Part shown: piece by piece, positions 36,284 through 44,595 of the stretch
Layout: each line of letters starts with the position of its first letter
Numbering within the stretch: position 1 is the first letter of the stretch
Assembly (NCBI RefSeq): GCF_019697375.1
Contig: NZ_JAHCDI010000004.1
Location: 3,087,324 to 3,151,323 of the forward strand
Length of the DNA: 64,000 bases
Direction: 5' to 3'
DNA from: Micromonospora tarapacensis
GTDB taxonomy: Bacteria; Actinomycetota; Actinomycetes; Mycobacteriales; Micromonosporaceae
Made by a program: the position numbers and the translations under genes
The notes under the pieces: generated by a model
What the model saw: only the letters and a program-made list of their open reading frames with translations
The model's database searches: none
What the model was told of the DNA's origin: nothing

Positions 36284-36302
36284 TTAGGTTAACCTAACCT
36301 AA
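36284..36302 (-). promoter_or_regulatory. IdeR/DtxR iron box
   Basis: TTAGGTTAACCTAACCTAA matches the 19-bp DtxR/IdeR consensus (TTAGGTTAGGCTAACCTAA) at 17 of 19 positions by my count. It overlaps the -10 box of the siderophore-uptake operon, so iron-loaded IdeR should block transcription. Confidence 0.88.
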
Positions 36303-36591
36303 GTACCTGTCAAGACGCGGGCTCCGATCACGTTCGAACGCCTTGACGACGACATCGGCGCTGGTGAACGCGGTTCGATCCGGCGTCCGGCAACCACGCG
36401 ATCCGGTCCCGCCGGACACCGGTGAGGACCCGCCCGCCACTGTCGACGCGAACGTCCGGCCGGCGTCGCCGGTCGGGCGGCGCGAAACGGTACCGGGGTG
36501 GGACGACAGACCGACCCGAGCAGCGGTAGCGTTGCGCGTCATCGCCACCGGCCCGCCGGTGTGGTGTTCCCGATCGTACGGAGGATGGGGC

Positions 36592-38319
36592 ATGTCCATC
36601 GGCGAGGAGCCGTTCGCAGCCCGCGACGACCTGGCCTCGCGGCCGAACTTCGAGGTCACGTTGCGCGGGTACGAAAAACGGCAGGTCGAACGCTACGTCG
36701 AGCAGATGGACGGCCGGCTCAGCATGGTCTCCGCGGAGCGGGACCGGATCGCGGCACGGGTACGCGAGCTGACCGGAAAGCTTCAGGCGTTCCAGGTCGA
36801 GGTGACCGAGTTGCGGCAGCGACCGGCGCACATGGACAAGGCGACCTTCCGCGACCTGGGCCCGATGGTCGACCAGATCCTGGACCTGGCCGAGAAGCAG
36901 GCGGCGGCGATCGTCGAGACACACACCCAGCGGGCCACCAAGCTCCAGGCGGAGGCGGAGAAGACCCTCACCAACGCGCGGGAGCGCACCGTCAAGGCGC
37001 TGGCCGACCTCGACGAGGAACTGGCCGGCCGGCGGGCCGAGCACGAGAAGACGTACGAGGAACTGCGCGCGGCGGCCGACGCGGAGCTGACCGAGACCCG
37101 CGAGCGGGCCGAGAAGCTGCGCGCCGAGGGCGAGGCCGCACACGAGCGCGCCCAGCAGGAGGCGCAACGGATCGGCGAGCAGTGCCGCCAGCAGGTCGAT
37201 CAGGCCCGGTCGGCGGCCGAGGCGCTGACCACCTCGGCGCGTACCCAGATCCACCAGGAGATCCAGGCGGCCCGGTCGAAGAGCCAGCAGGAGCTCGGCC
37301 AGTGGCGCGCCACGGTCGAGGAGGAACTGGCGGAGCGGCGGGCCACCGCCGAGGAGGACCTGGCCGAGCAGCGAGCGGCGGTCGAACGCGAGTTGGCCGC
37401 CCAGCGGGCCGCCGCGGAGCAGCGGGTCAGTTCGATGATCGCGGACGCCCAGCAGTACTCCGCGGAGATCCGCAAGCGCTCCGACGAGCAGGCGGCCGAG
37501 GTCCGCCGGCTCAGCGACGAGCAGGCCGCGACCGCCGAGGAGCAGCTCCACGCCGTGCAGCTGGAGGTGGGCGAGCAGCGGGAGTCCCTGGCTCAGCTGC
37601 ACGAGGAACTGGACGAGGCCCGGCAGCAGCTCGACGAGGCCCGCCACACCAGGGACACCACGGCCACCGAGCTGACCCGGTTGCGGCAGCAGCTGGAGGA
37701 GACCAGCCGCGAACTGGTGGCGGAGGGCCGACGCCTGGACGAGGTGCGCCGGGCCGTCGAGGCCGCCGAGCGGCATGCCAAGGAGATCCGGGCGCGGGTG
37801 CAGCGCGAGGCCAAGCGGGTCGCCGACCTGGCGGCCGCAGCCGTCATGGCCGCCGCGGCCGGTGGCGGCGAGACCGCCGAATATCCGGTGGTGGCGGCCC
37901 GGACGGGGCCGCACGCGGCGGCGGGGAACCGGCCACGGCGGCCGGCGGTGCAGTGCCGGAGGCGCCCGCCGGACAGGTCGACGCCGGACAGGTCGACGCC
38001 GCCCAGGTCGACGCCGGACAGGACGAGCAGACCTCCGGGACCGGGGCGGACCCGGACCGCCCGGCGGCGGAGAGCGCGGACGGCACCGAACCGGCCCGGG
38101 AGCGCAACGGAGCCGTGGCCGGCCGGCCGGGCCAGCCCGAGGCCGCGGCCGGCTCGCTGCCGGACCCGGTGGCCGCGCGGCGGCGGCGGTGGCGGCGAGC
38201 GGGCCAGGCGGTATCAACTGGTTCGCCGGCCAGGCGGCGACGGCACCGGGCGACGAGGCCGAGGGCCGGCGGCCACCTCGACCGAGGGTGACCGGGCACC
38301 GGAGCCCGCAGCCAACTGA
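36592..38319 (+). CDS. DivIVA-domain coiled-coil protein (frameshifted tail)
   Basis: About 576 residues. The N-terminal 60 residues (FEVTLRGYEKRQVERYVEQMDGR, key motif R-G-Y-x3-Q-V) form a DivIVA-like domain, as in Wag31/FilP/Scy-type proteins that organise polar growth. Residues of about 60-420 are a long coiled coil rich in Glu, Arg, Ala and Gln with few hydrophobics. A disordered tail follows, with repeats of AGQVDA. The coding frame switches in the tail at 37923-37926 (G run), near 38175-38190 and near 38245. Each step fits one missing base, and the final frame ends PAATSTEGDRAPEPAAN at 38319. ATG 36592 lies 7 nt after GGAGG. Confidence 0.72.
   Translation: MSIGEEPFAARDDLASRPNFEVTLRGYEKRQVERYVEQMDGRLSMVSAERDRIAARVRELTGKLQAFQVEVTELRQRPAHMDKATFRDLGPMVDQILDLAEKQAAAIVETHTQRATKLQAEAEKTLTNARERTVKALADLDEELAGRRAEHEKTYEELRAAADAELTETRERAEKLRAEGEAAHERAQQEAQRIGEQCRQQVDQARSAAEALTTSARTQIHQEIQAARSKSQQELGQWRATVEEELAERRATAEEDLAEQRAAVERELAAQRAAAEQRVSSMIADAQQYSAEIRKRSDEQAAEVRRLSDEQAATAEEQLHAVQLEVGEQRESLAQLHEELDEARQQLDEARHTRDTTATELTRLRQQLEETSRELVAEGRRLDEVRRAVEAAERHAKEIRARVQREAKRVADLAAAAVMAAAAGGGETAEYPVVAARTGPHAAAGNRPRRPAVQCRRRPPDRSTPDRSTPPRSTPDRTSRPPGPGRTRTARRRRARTAPNRPGSATEPWPAGRASPRPRPARCRTRWPRGGGGGGERARRYQLVRRPGGDGTGRRGRGPAATSTEGDRAPEPAAN
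37966..38022 (+). repeat. 15-bp in-gene repeats
   Basis: GGACAGGTCGACGCC and close variants repeat three to four times, encoding AGQVDA units in the disordered tail of the coiled-coil protein. Confidence 0.75.
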
Positions 38320-38325
38320 CCTCCC

Positions 38326-38347
38326 GTCGCGCCCGCGCGGGCGCGAC
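38326..38347. terminator. 22-bp perfect palindrome between convergent genes
   Basis: Two 11-nt arms (38326-38336 and 38337-38347) pair without a loop. 17 bp of the same sequence recur at 38377-38393. Its place just after the coiled-coil gene and before the end of the opposing gene suggests a two-way terminator. Confidence 0.6.
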
Positions 38348-38453
38348 GCCAGCCAGGCCTCGATCCGCGTCTTGGTGTCGCGCCCGCGCGGGCCGGCCAC
38401 GCCCCGGCCAGGCTGGGCGCACCCAATCCGGGCTGCCCGCGGCTGCCGCGCCG

Positions 38454-39113
38454 TCAGAACGGACGGCGTGGCAGCCAACCGAGGAACCGGTTGCGGGCCC
38501 GCGCCAGCGGTAGTCCCGGCAGGTCCCGGGCGGCGGCCAGCAGGCACGATCCCAGGTAGACCGCGAGCGCGGCGCGGGCGCCGCCGAATTCCGCGAGCAG
38601 CTGGCTCTGCTTGACGGCACACGGCCATTCCTGCCCGCAGCCGGTGCAGGTCCAGGCCGGCGGCGAGGGCAGGTGCTCGGGCGGCTTCGTCGAGCGGTAG
38701 CGGGTGGCGGCGCTGTTGCGAATGCCGGCACGGGCGGGTAGCCGCAGCGGGTCGCCGGGCGCCGACTGCCGGGGCGTGAACAGTTCCCGGCGCGCCAACC
38801 CGAGGGTGCCGCCCACCCGGACCAGCGCGTCCGGCCCCGGACGGTAGCCGACGAGGGCGCCCAACACGTGGTGTCCCAGCAGGTCGAAGGCGTCGGGCTG
38901 CAGGCCGATGTCCCGGCACAGCGCGATCAGCCGAGTCGGCGCCACCACCCGCTGCGCCACGAGGGCGCAGCGCAGCACATCCCGCAGCCCGACCCGGAGG
39001 CTGGACAACCGGGTTCCCGCGACAGTGGTCAGGAGTGCCTCTCCGGCGATGCGCCGGAGGGCTTCGGCCGTCGCCAGGCGGACGATGTCGATCGGATCCT
39101 TGGTTTCCAACAC
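38454..39113 (-). CDS. Conserved hypothetical protein with Cys motif
   Basis: A 219-residue soluble protein of unknown function. The central feature is PAWTCTGCGQEWPCAVKQ, a C-x2-C-x5-C group that could bind a metal, followed by LAEFGGARAALAVYLGSCLLAAARDLPGL. Genes with this Cys-rich segment and a helix after it are common in Micromonosporaceae; some carry an unsupported 'flavin reductase' label. The N-terminus is helical. ATG 39113. It stands alone and faces the coiled-coil gene. Confidence 0.65.
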   Translation of the reverse strand: MLETKDPIDIVRLATAEALRRIAGEALLTTVAGTRLSSLRVGLRDVLRCALVAQRVVAPTRLIALCRDIGLQPDAFDLLGHHVLGALVGYRPGPDALVRVGGTLGLARRELFTPRQSAPGDPLRLPARAGIRNSAATRYRSTKPPEHLPSPPAWTCTGCGQEWPCAVKQSQLLAEFGGARAALAVYLGSCLLAAARDLPGLPLARARNRFLGWLPRRPF

Positions 39114-39447
39114 CCCACCCCTTCATCCGTTCAGGTCGATCAGCTACCTCTCGTTTCGACACTCTTCGCATGATCACGGCCACGGTCGGTCGTCGGCTAG
39201 GCCGGTGCGCGCACGGCGACCGCACCCGGTTAGCCCGAAAACGAACACTTCCTGACGTCGGCAACGAGCGAGCCCCCGCCGGCGCGACGGCGGCGCCACG
39301 AAAACTTCATGGGATTCCTTCCTTTGTGGATACCATTGATGGGAATTCTGGTTTCGCGCGACCTCCAGCTCATCAGATCCACCACCCGTCCCGCCGGGCT
39401 CCGTCCGGCGGGCGGCAGCGCCCTCCGTCCACGCTGATGGAGACGTA
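39114..39447. other. Divergent intergenic region
   Basis: 334 bp between the Cys-motif protein and the AraC regulator. It is more AT-rich in its middle (about 39290-39360). No gene, RNA or clear operator is seen. Confidence 0.4.
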
Positions 39448-40416
39448 TTGAAGACGAAGGTTCCGACCGCCCACCGGTTCGACAGCCGCGACCCGGACAC
39501 CATCCACGACTTCCTGGCGAACGCCTACGGGACCGAGCTGACGATCCGGGCGGCGACCGGCGTCCGCTACCGGCTCCGTCATCACCGGGTGGACGCGGGC
39601 CCGTTCTGGTTGGACACGTTGGACCAGTCCAGCTGGCTGGAAATCGATATCGGACCGCCCGCCGCCCTGGTGATCTGCCAGGTCGTCAGTGGCCGCGTCG
39701 ACCGCTCCTGCGCCGGGGTGGACGGCCGGTTCGGGCCGGGCGACGTCTTCCTGGCCAGCGCTCCCGGGCTGCCCTACTCGGTGCGCTGGTCGCCCGGCCG
39801 GCTCACGATGACCCTGCTCGGCCTCTCCGTGCTGGCCAGGGTGACCGGCGGCGCGTCGGCCGATCAGGCGGAAATCGTCCGGTTCACCGGGCTGACCCCC
39901 ATCTCGCCCGCCCTCACCCGACTGTGGCGGCACACCACCAGCTACCTCAACCACCTCGTGCTGGACAACCCGCACGCGTACCGCCAACCATTGGTGATCG
40001 CCAATGCCGCCCGGATGCTGGCCGCCTCGGCACTCGCCGTCTTCCCGAACACCACCACGGGCTGGCCGAACGCGACGGACTCGAGCGCCGCGACCACCGC
40101 GGTGTTGCGCCGGGCGACGGCGTTCATCGACGAGCACGCCGACCGCGACATCGGGGCGGCCGACATCGCCGCCGCGGCCCAGGTCTCGCTGCGGGCCCTA
40201 CAACTGGCGTTCCGTCGCCACCTCGACACCACCCCGATGGCGCACCTGCGTCGGGTCCGGCTCGACCGCGCCCACCGCGACCTGCTGGTGGCCGACCCAC
40301 GACTGGACACGGTGTCGGCGATCGCCTCACGCTGGGGGTTTCTCAGCCACAGCCGGTTCACCGCCCGCTACCACGCCACCTACGGGATGCCGCCGAGCCG
40401 GACGCTGCACGCCTGA
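39448..40416 (+). CDS. AraC-family transcriptional regulator
   Basis: A 322-residue regulator. The N-terminal about 190 residues match the AraC-binding-like cupin domain (FDSRDPDTIHDFLANAYG..., with RYRLRHHRVDAGPFWLDTL). The C-terminal 100 residues hold the two helix-turn-helix motifs: IGAADIAAAAQVSLRALQLAFRRHL and LDTVSAIASRWGFLSHSRFTARYHATYG (key residues A-S-R-W-G-F and F-x3-Y). The TTG start at 39448 follows GGAG by 8 nt. The ligand and target genes are not evident. Confidence 0.88.
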   Translation: MKTKVPTAHRFDSRDPDTIHDFLANAYGTELTIRAATGVRYRLRHHRVDAGPFWLDTLDQSSWLEIDIGPPAALVICQVVSGRVDRSCAGVDGRFGPGDVFLASAPGLPYSVRWSPGRLTMTLLGLSVLARVTGGASADQAEIVRFTGLTPISPALTRLWRHTTSYLNHLVLDNPHAYRQPLVIANAARMLAASALAVFPNTTTGWPNATDSSAATTAVLRRATAFIDEHADRDIGAADIAAAAQVSLRALQLAFRRHLDTTPMAHLRRVRLDRAHRDLLVADPRLDTVSAIASRWGFLSHSRFTARYHATYGMPPSRTLHA

Positions 40417-40485
40417 GAATCAGCCGCTGCCGGCGGGTCACCGGTCGCCCGATCCGGGTGCTGCCGCAGATGTCGGTATGGCGGG

Positions 40486-41697
40486 TCAGGAGCGGTCCGG
40501 CTCGGCGGAGTGTTCCCCACTGTCGCCACGCGCTCGCCCGAAGCGCTCCCGGATCACGCTCACCGCCTCGTCGTCGTGGCAGCCGAGGCTGCGCAGCAGG
40601 TCGGTGGCGACGGTACGGACCTGGGCCACCACCACGCTGCCGGAGAAGCCGACCCCCTCGTCGTACGCCTCGGCGGCCCGGTCCACCGCCTTCAGGATCA
40701 GCTGCTCGGCTCGCTGGGTGCGGTGCCCGCTCTCGGCCTCGACCTGGAGCAGCGCGAGAGCGTCGCCGAAGTAGTGCACCGCGGCCGCCAGGCCGGGTGG
40801 CACTGGTTCGCCGTCGTGCACGGCGGTGGCCGCCCGGCGCAGCATCTGCTGGCCGCCCCGGATGGCCAGGTCGAGATAGCGCGTGCCGCGCCGGTAGTGC
40901 TCGAAGGCGGCCCGGCGGTGCCAGCGGGCCGGCGAGACGGCCACCGCCTCCTGCGCCCCGGAGACCGCGTCATTGAGCAGCCCGAGTTGGGGAGTCAGGT
41001 CGTTCAATCCGTCCCGGGCCTCGGCCACCATCTCGCCGTCACCGGTGGACATCCCGTCCGCGGCGTTGTGCAGGTGCTCGATCAGGGACGCGAAGAGCGG
41101 CCGGGCGGCCCGCTGGATGATCCGCACCGGGTTGACCGGAAGCACGGCCACCACCACCACGGCGGCGATCCCGCCGATGACCGCGTCGATGATCCGGGGC
41201 AGCTCCTGCCCGCGCTGCACCGGCGCGAGCGTGACGATCAGCACCGCCGTACCGCCAGCCTGGCTGACGACCGCTCCGCCCCTACTCATGGTCAGCGCGA
41301 GCAGGATGGCCAGGGTGACCACGGCGGCGATCTGCCAGGGACCGGTGCCGATGACCGCGACCAGGGCGTCACCGACCAGCAGGCCGGCCAGCACGCCGAG
41401 CAGCAGCTCGATGGTGCGACGGGTGCGGCGGCCGATCGCGGCGGCGATGGTGCCGACGGCGGCGGTGGGGGCGAAGACCGGCGACGGGTGGTTCAGCACC
41501 TCGTGCGCCACCGTCCAGGCGAGCGCGGCAGCCACCCCGGCCTGCACGGCGAGGATGGCGTACAGCTCCAGGGTGCGGCGTCGCTCCTGCCAACCGACCC
41601 GCCGGCTGAACGCGGCGACCGTGCCCGCGACCCCGGACTCCACCCGGCCGGCGGCACCACGAACCCCATCCTTGTCCCGCTCGTCCGCCGCCGCCAC
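40486..41697 (-). CDS. FUSC-type (aromatic acid exporter-like) membrane protein
   Basis: A 403-residue inner-membrane protein of the FUSC/ArAE group. About six helices in the first half include LYAILAVQAGVAAALAWTVA, FAPTAAVGTIAAAIGRRTRRTIELLLGVLAGLLVG and IDAVIGGIAAVVVVAVL. The FAPTAAVGTIAAAIGRRTRRT stretch (P-x4-G-x5-G-R-R) is the family landmark. The second half is a soluble helical domain. Members export aromatic acids or similar compounds; the substrate is unknown. It is divergent from the GH5 gene. Confidence 0.82.
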   Translation of the reverse strand: MAAADERDKDGVRGAAGRVESGVAGTVAAFSRRVGWQERRRTLELYAILAVQAGVAAALAWTVAHEVLNHPSPVFAPTAAVGTIAAAIGRRTRRTIELLLGVLAGLLVGDALVAVIGTGPWQIAAVVTLAILLALTMSRGGAVVSQAGGTAVLIVTLAPVQRGQELPRIIDAVIGGIAAVVVVAVLPVNPVRIIQRAARPLFASLIEHLHNAADGMSTGDGEMVAEARDGLNDLTPQLGLLNDAVSGAQEAVAVSPARWHRRAAFEHYRRGTRYLDLAIRGGQQMLRRAATAVHDGEPVPPGLAAAVHYFGDALALLQVEAESGHRTQRAEQLILKAVDRAAEAYDEGVGFSGSVVVAQVRTVATDLLRSLGCHDDEAVSVIRERFGRARGDSGEHSAEPDRS

Positions 41698-41881
41698 GGC
41701 GCCGACTACCCGGCCGGGCCGCGCTCATTCGCCGCCCGGCGGTACCGGTGCCGCCGGCAGCCGACGGCGGGCCGGGCCGCTCGGCGCCGATTGCCTGCCG
41801 GCCGGATCCCTGCGGTATGCCGAGCCGTCCGCCGCACCCGTGGCCACCAGCACCGAAGCCGTTCATATCGCGCGGCATCGA

Positions 41882-41911
41882 TTGACAAAGTTCATGATCC
41901 CAACTTATGGT
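41882..41911 (+). promoter_or_regulatory. Sigma-A-type promoter of the cellulase gene
   Basis: TTGACA (41882-41887) and TATGGT (41906-41911) are separated by 18 nt, giving a 5' untranslated region of about 75 nt. I see no TGGGAGCGCTCCCA cellulase-regulator box. Confidence 0.65.
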
Positions 41912-41993
41912 GCGAGCCGGCCGGCTGTTCCCGGTGGCCCGGCGGCGCCCGGCCAGAGCCACCCGTCGACACCATCACCACACGAGGAGCGTC

Positions 41994-44090
41994 ATGGCCG
42001 GGTTGAGGGGCACACTGCACAGGACACGATGGCGATTCGGCCTGGTGGCCGGCGGCATCGCCGTACTGCTGGCCGGGGTCGGCCTGATAGACGCCGGCGC
42101 GGCGCACGCCGCGGCCGGCTGCCGGGTGGCGTACTCGGCCCCCAGCCAGTGGCCGGGTGGGTTCACCGCCAACGTCGCCGTGACCAACCTCGGCGACCCG
42201 CTCAACGGCTGGCGACTGACCTGGACCTTCCCCTCCGGGCAGCGGGTGACCCAGGCGTGGAACACCACCATCACCTCGTCCGGCGACGATGTCACCGCCG
42301 CCAACGTGAGCTACAACGCCGCCCTGGGCACCAACCAGACGGCTTCGTTCGGCTTCAACGGGTCGTGGTCCGGCAGCAACGCGGCCCCCACCACGTTCGC
42401 CCTCAACGGGGTCACCTGCACCGGCAGCGTCGGCACCACCCCGCCGCCGAGCAGCCCGCCACCGACCACCCCGCCGCCCACGAGTCCCCCGCCGGCCGGC
42501 GACCCGATGGCCTACGTGGCCGCCATGCAGCCCGGCTGGAACCTCGGGAACACCTTCGACGCCGTCGGCGCCGACGAGACCGCGTGGGGCAACCCGCGCG
42601 TCACCCAGGCGCAGTTGGACGCCGTCCGGGCACAGGGCTTCAAGAGCATCCGGATCCCGGTGACCTGGAGCAACCACCACGGGCCGGCACCGTCGTACAC
42701 CATCGACGCGGCCTGGCTGAACCGCGTCAAGGAGGTCGTCGGCTGGGCCCTGGACGACGGCTTCTACGTGATGATCAACATTCACCACGACTCGTGGCAG
42801 TGGATCCACGAGATGCCGACGAACCGCACCACCGTCCTCAACCGCTACCACGCGCTCTGGACCCAGATCGCCGCCGCGTTCCGGGACGCCTCGCCGAAGC
42901 TGCACTTCGAGAGCGTCAACGAGCCCCAGTTCGCCAACAGCTCCGGCGACGCCCAGAACGCGCAGCTGCTGAACGAGCTCAACACCTCGTTCCACCGGAT
43001 CGTGCGCGCCTCCGGCGGCAACAACGCCACCCGGATGCTGGTCCTGCCGACCCTGCACACCTCCTCCGAGCAGGCCCGCATCGACGAGTTGGCCGCCACC
43101 CTCGGCCAGTTGGGCGACCGCAACCTGATCGCCACCGTGCACTTCTACGGCTACTGGCCGTTCAGCGTCAACGTCGCCGGCGGCACCCGCTTCGACCCGG
43201 TCACCCAGCAGGACCTGACCGACGCGTTCGACCGGGTCCACAACGCCTTCGTCGCCCGGGGCATCCCGGTCGTCATCGGCGAGTACGGGCTGCTCGGCTT
43301 CGACCGGCACACCGGCACCATCCAGCAGGGCGAGAAGCTGAAGTTCTTCGAGTTCCTCGGCCACTACGCCCGCACCAAGCGGATCACCACCCAGCTCTGG
43401 GACAACGGCCAGCACTTCGACCGGACCACCTTCGGATGGCGGGACGCGGAGCTGTTCGCCCAGATCAGGTCGAGCTGGACGACGCGGTCCGGCACCGCCT
43501 CCGCCGACCAGGTGTACGTGCCGCGTTCCGGCTCGGTCACCGCGAAGTCGCTCACCCTGAACCTGAACGGCACCACCTTCGCCGGACTCCGCCAGGGCGA
43601 CACCGACCTGTCGCAGGGCACCGACTACACCGTCTCCGGCAGCCAGCTCACCATCACCGCGAGCGCGCTGACCCGGCTGGTCGGCAGCCGGGCCTACGGC
43701 GTCGACGCCACCCTGCACGCCCGGTTCTCCGCCGGTGTCCCGTGGCGGATCGACGTGATCACCTACGACACCCCGGTGCTGTCCAGCGCCACCGGATCGA
43801 CCGGTTCGTTCGCCATCCCGGCCCAGTTCCGGGGCGACCAGCTCGCCACCATGGAGGCGAGGTACGCCGACGGCAGCAACGCCGGCCCGCACGACTGGAC
43901 GTCGTACAAGGAGTTCGACGTCGCGTTCTCCCCCGACTACGCCGGCAACCGCATCGCGCTGACCGACACCTTCTTCGGTGAGGTACGCGACGGCTCCCCG
44001 GTCACCCTCACCTTCCACTTCTGGAGCGGCGCACAGGTGACCTACCGCGTTACGAAGTCCGGCAGCAACGTCACCGGCGTCACCGGCTGA
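41994..44090 (+). CDS. Secreted GH5 endoglucanase with CBM2 and C-terminal modules
   Basis: A 698-residue modular cellulase. A signal peptide (about 1-38) is followed by a family 2 cellulose-binding module (about 40-145, CRVAYSAPSQWPGGFTANV...), a Pro/Ser/Thr linker and a GH5 catalytic domain (about 165-480). MQPGWNLGNTFDA, INIHHDSWQW and the acid/base Glu310 in FESVNEPQF are present, and the nucleophile is Glu430 in VVIGEYGLLG. The last about 200 residues form an X2-type Ig-like module (PRSGSVTAKSLTLNLNGTTF) and a module like CBM46 (HFWSGAQVTYRV). This layout is known from processive or xyloglucan-active GH5_4 enzymes. ATG 41994 follows GAGGAG. A strong terminator follows. Confidence 0.93.
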   Translation: MAGLRGTLHRTRWRFGLVAGGIAVLLAGVGLIDAGAAHAAAGCRVAYSAPSQWPGGFTANVAVTNLGDPLNGWRLTWTFPSGQRVTQAWNTTITSSGDDVTAANVSYNAALGTNQTASFGFNGSWSGSNAAPTTFALNGVTCTGSVGTTPPPSSPPPTTPPPTSPPPAGDPMAYVAAMQPGWNLGNTFDAVGADETAWGNPRVTQAQLDAVRAQGFKSIRIPVTWSNHHGPAPSYTIDAAWLNRVKEVVGWALDDGFYVMINIHHDSWQWIHEMPTNRTTVLNRYHALWTQIAAAFRDASPKLHFESVNEPQFANSSGDAQNAQLLNELNTSFHRIVRASGGNNATRMLVLPTLHTSSEQARIDELAATLGQLGDRNLIATVHFYGYWPFSVNVAGGTRFDPVTQQDLTDAFDRVHNAFVARGIPVVIGEYGLLGFDRHTGTIQQGEKLKFFEFLGHYARTKRITTQLWDNGQHFDRTTFGWRDAELFAQIRSSWTTRSGTASADQVYVPRSGSVTAKSLTLNLNGTTFAGLRQGDTDLSQGTDYTVSGSQLTITASALTRLVGSRAYGVDATLHARFSAGVPWRIDVITYDTPVLSSATGSTGSFAIPAQFRGDQLATMEARYADGSNAGPHDWTSYKEFDVAFSPDYAGNRIALTDTFFGEVRDGSPVTLTFHFWSGAQVTYRVTKSGSNVTGVTG

Positions 44091-44102
44091 CCCGCCCGCC
44101 TG

Positions 44103-44130
44103 CCACCGGCCGCCTTCGGGCGGCCGGTGG
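44103..44130 (+). terminator. Hairpin terminator after the cellulase gene
   Basis: A perfect 12-bp stem (44103-44114 / 44119-44130) closed by the stable TTCG tetraloop. Confidence 0.9.
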
Positions 44131-44153
44131 CGCACGGTGGTCATGATGGATTC

Positions 44154-44534
44154 ATGATCCGATTCGTGCTGAACGTGCTCTGGCTCATCTTCGGCGGCGG
44201 GCTGGTGCTGGCGATCGGCTACGGCATCGCCGCCCTGATCTGCTTCGTGCTGGTCGTCACCATCCCGTTCGGCGTCGCGTCGTTGCGCCTGGCGTCCTAC
44301 TCGCTGTGGCCCTTCGGCCGGACCCTGGTGCCCAAGCCGGGCGTCGGGGTGGCCTCGGGCATCGCCAACGTCATCTGGGTGGTCCTGGCCGGTTGGTGGC
44401 TGGCCCTGTCCCACATCGTCGCGGGCGTCGGCCTCTGCCTCACCATCATCGGGATCCCGTTCGGCGTGGCCAACTTCAAGCTCGTCCCGGCGGCGGTCTG
44501 GCCGTTGGGCCAGGAGGTCGTCCCCGCGCCGTGA
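44154..44534 (+). CDS. YccF-family membrane protein
   Basis: A 126-residue integral membrane protein of the YccF (DUF307) family. Two related halves each have a hydrophobic hairpin followed by a P-F-G-V motif: VVTIPFGVASLRLASYSLWPFGRTLV and IIGIPFGVANFKLVPAAVWPLGQEVV (shared core I-P-F-G-V-A). The repeat shows an internal duplication. The function is unknown in the family. ATG 44154; GTG/ATG alternatives upstream add only a few unlikely residues. Confidence 0.85.
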   Translation: MIRFVLNVLWLIFGGGLVLAIGYGIAALICFVLVVTIPFGVASLRLASYSLWPFGRTLVPKPGVGVASGIANVIWVVLAGWWLALSHIVAGVGLCLTIIGIPFGVANFKLVPAAVWPLGQEVVPAP

Positions 44535-44595
44535 CGATCCGCCCCGGCACCGACGCCCCGCGTTTGCGCGCCGTGTACGGGGTACCGGAGACCGC

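Noticed and set aside
36328..39264. A long minus-strand open frame of nearly 1000 codons opposite the coiled-coil gene
   Set aside because: It is the mirror of a GC-rich coiled-coil gene, has no family motif, and its composition follows the third-position GC of the plus-strand gene.
40973..43981. A 1000-codon plus-strand frame across the cellulase gene
   Set aside because: It is an out-of-frame shadow: the cellulase frame has signal peptide, CBM2 and both catalytic Glu residues; this one is only Arg/Pro/His-rich.
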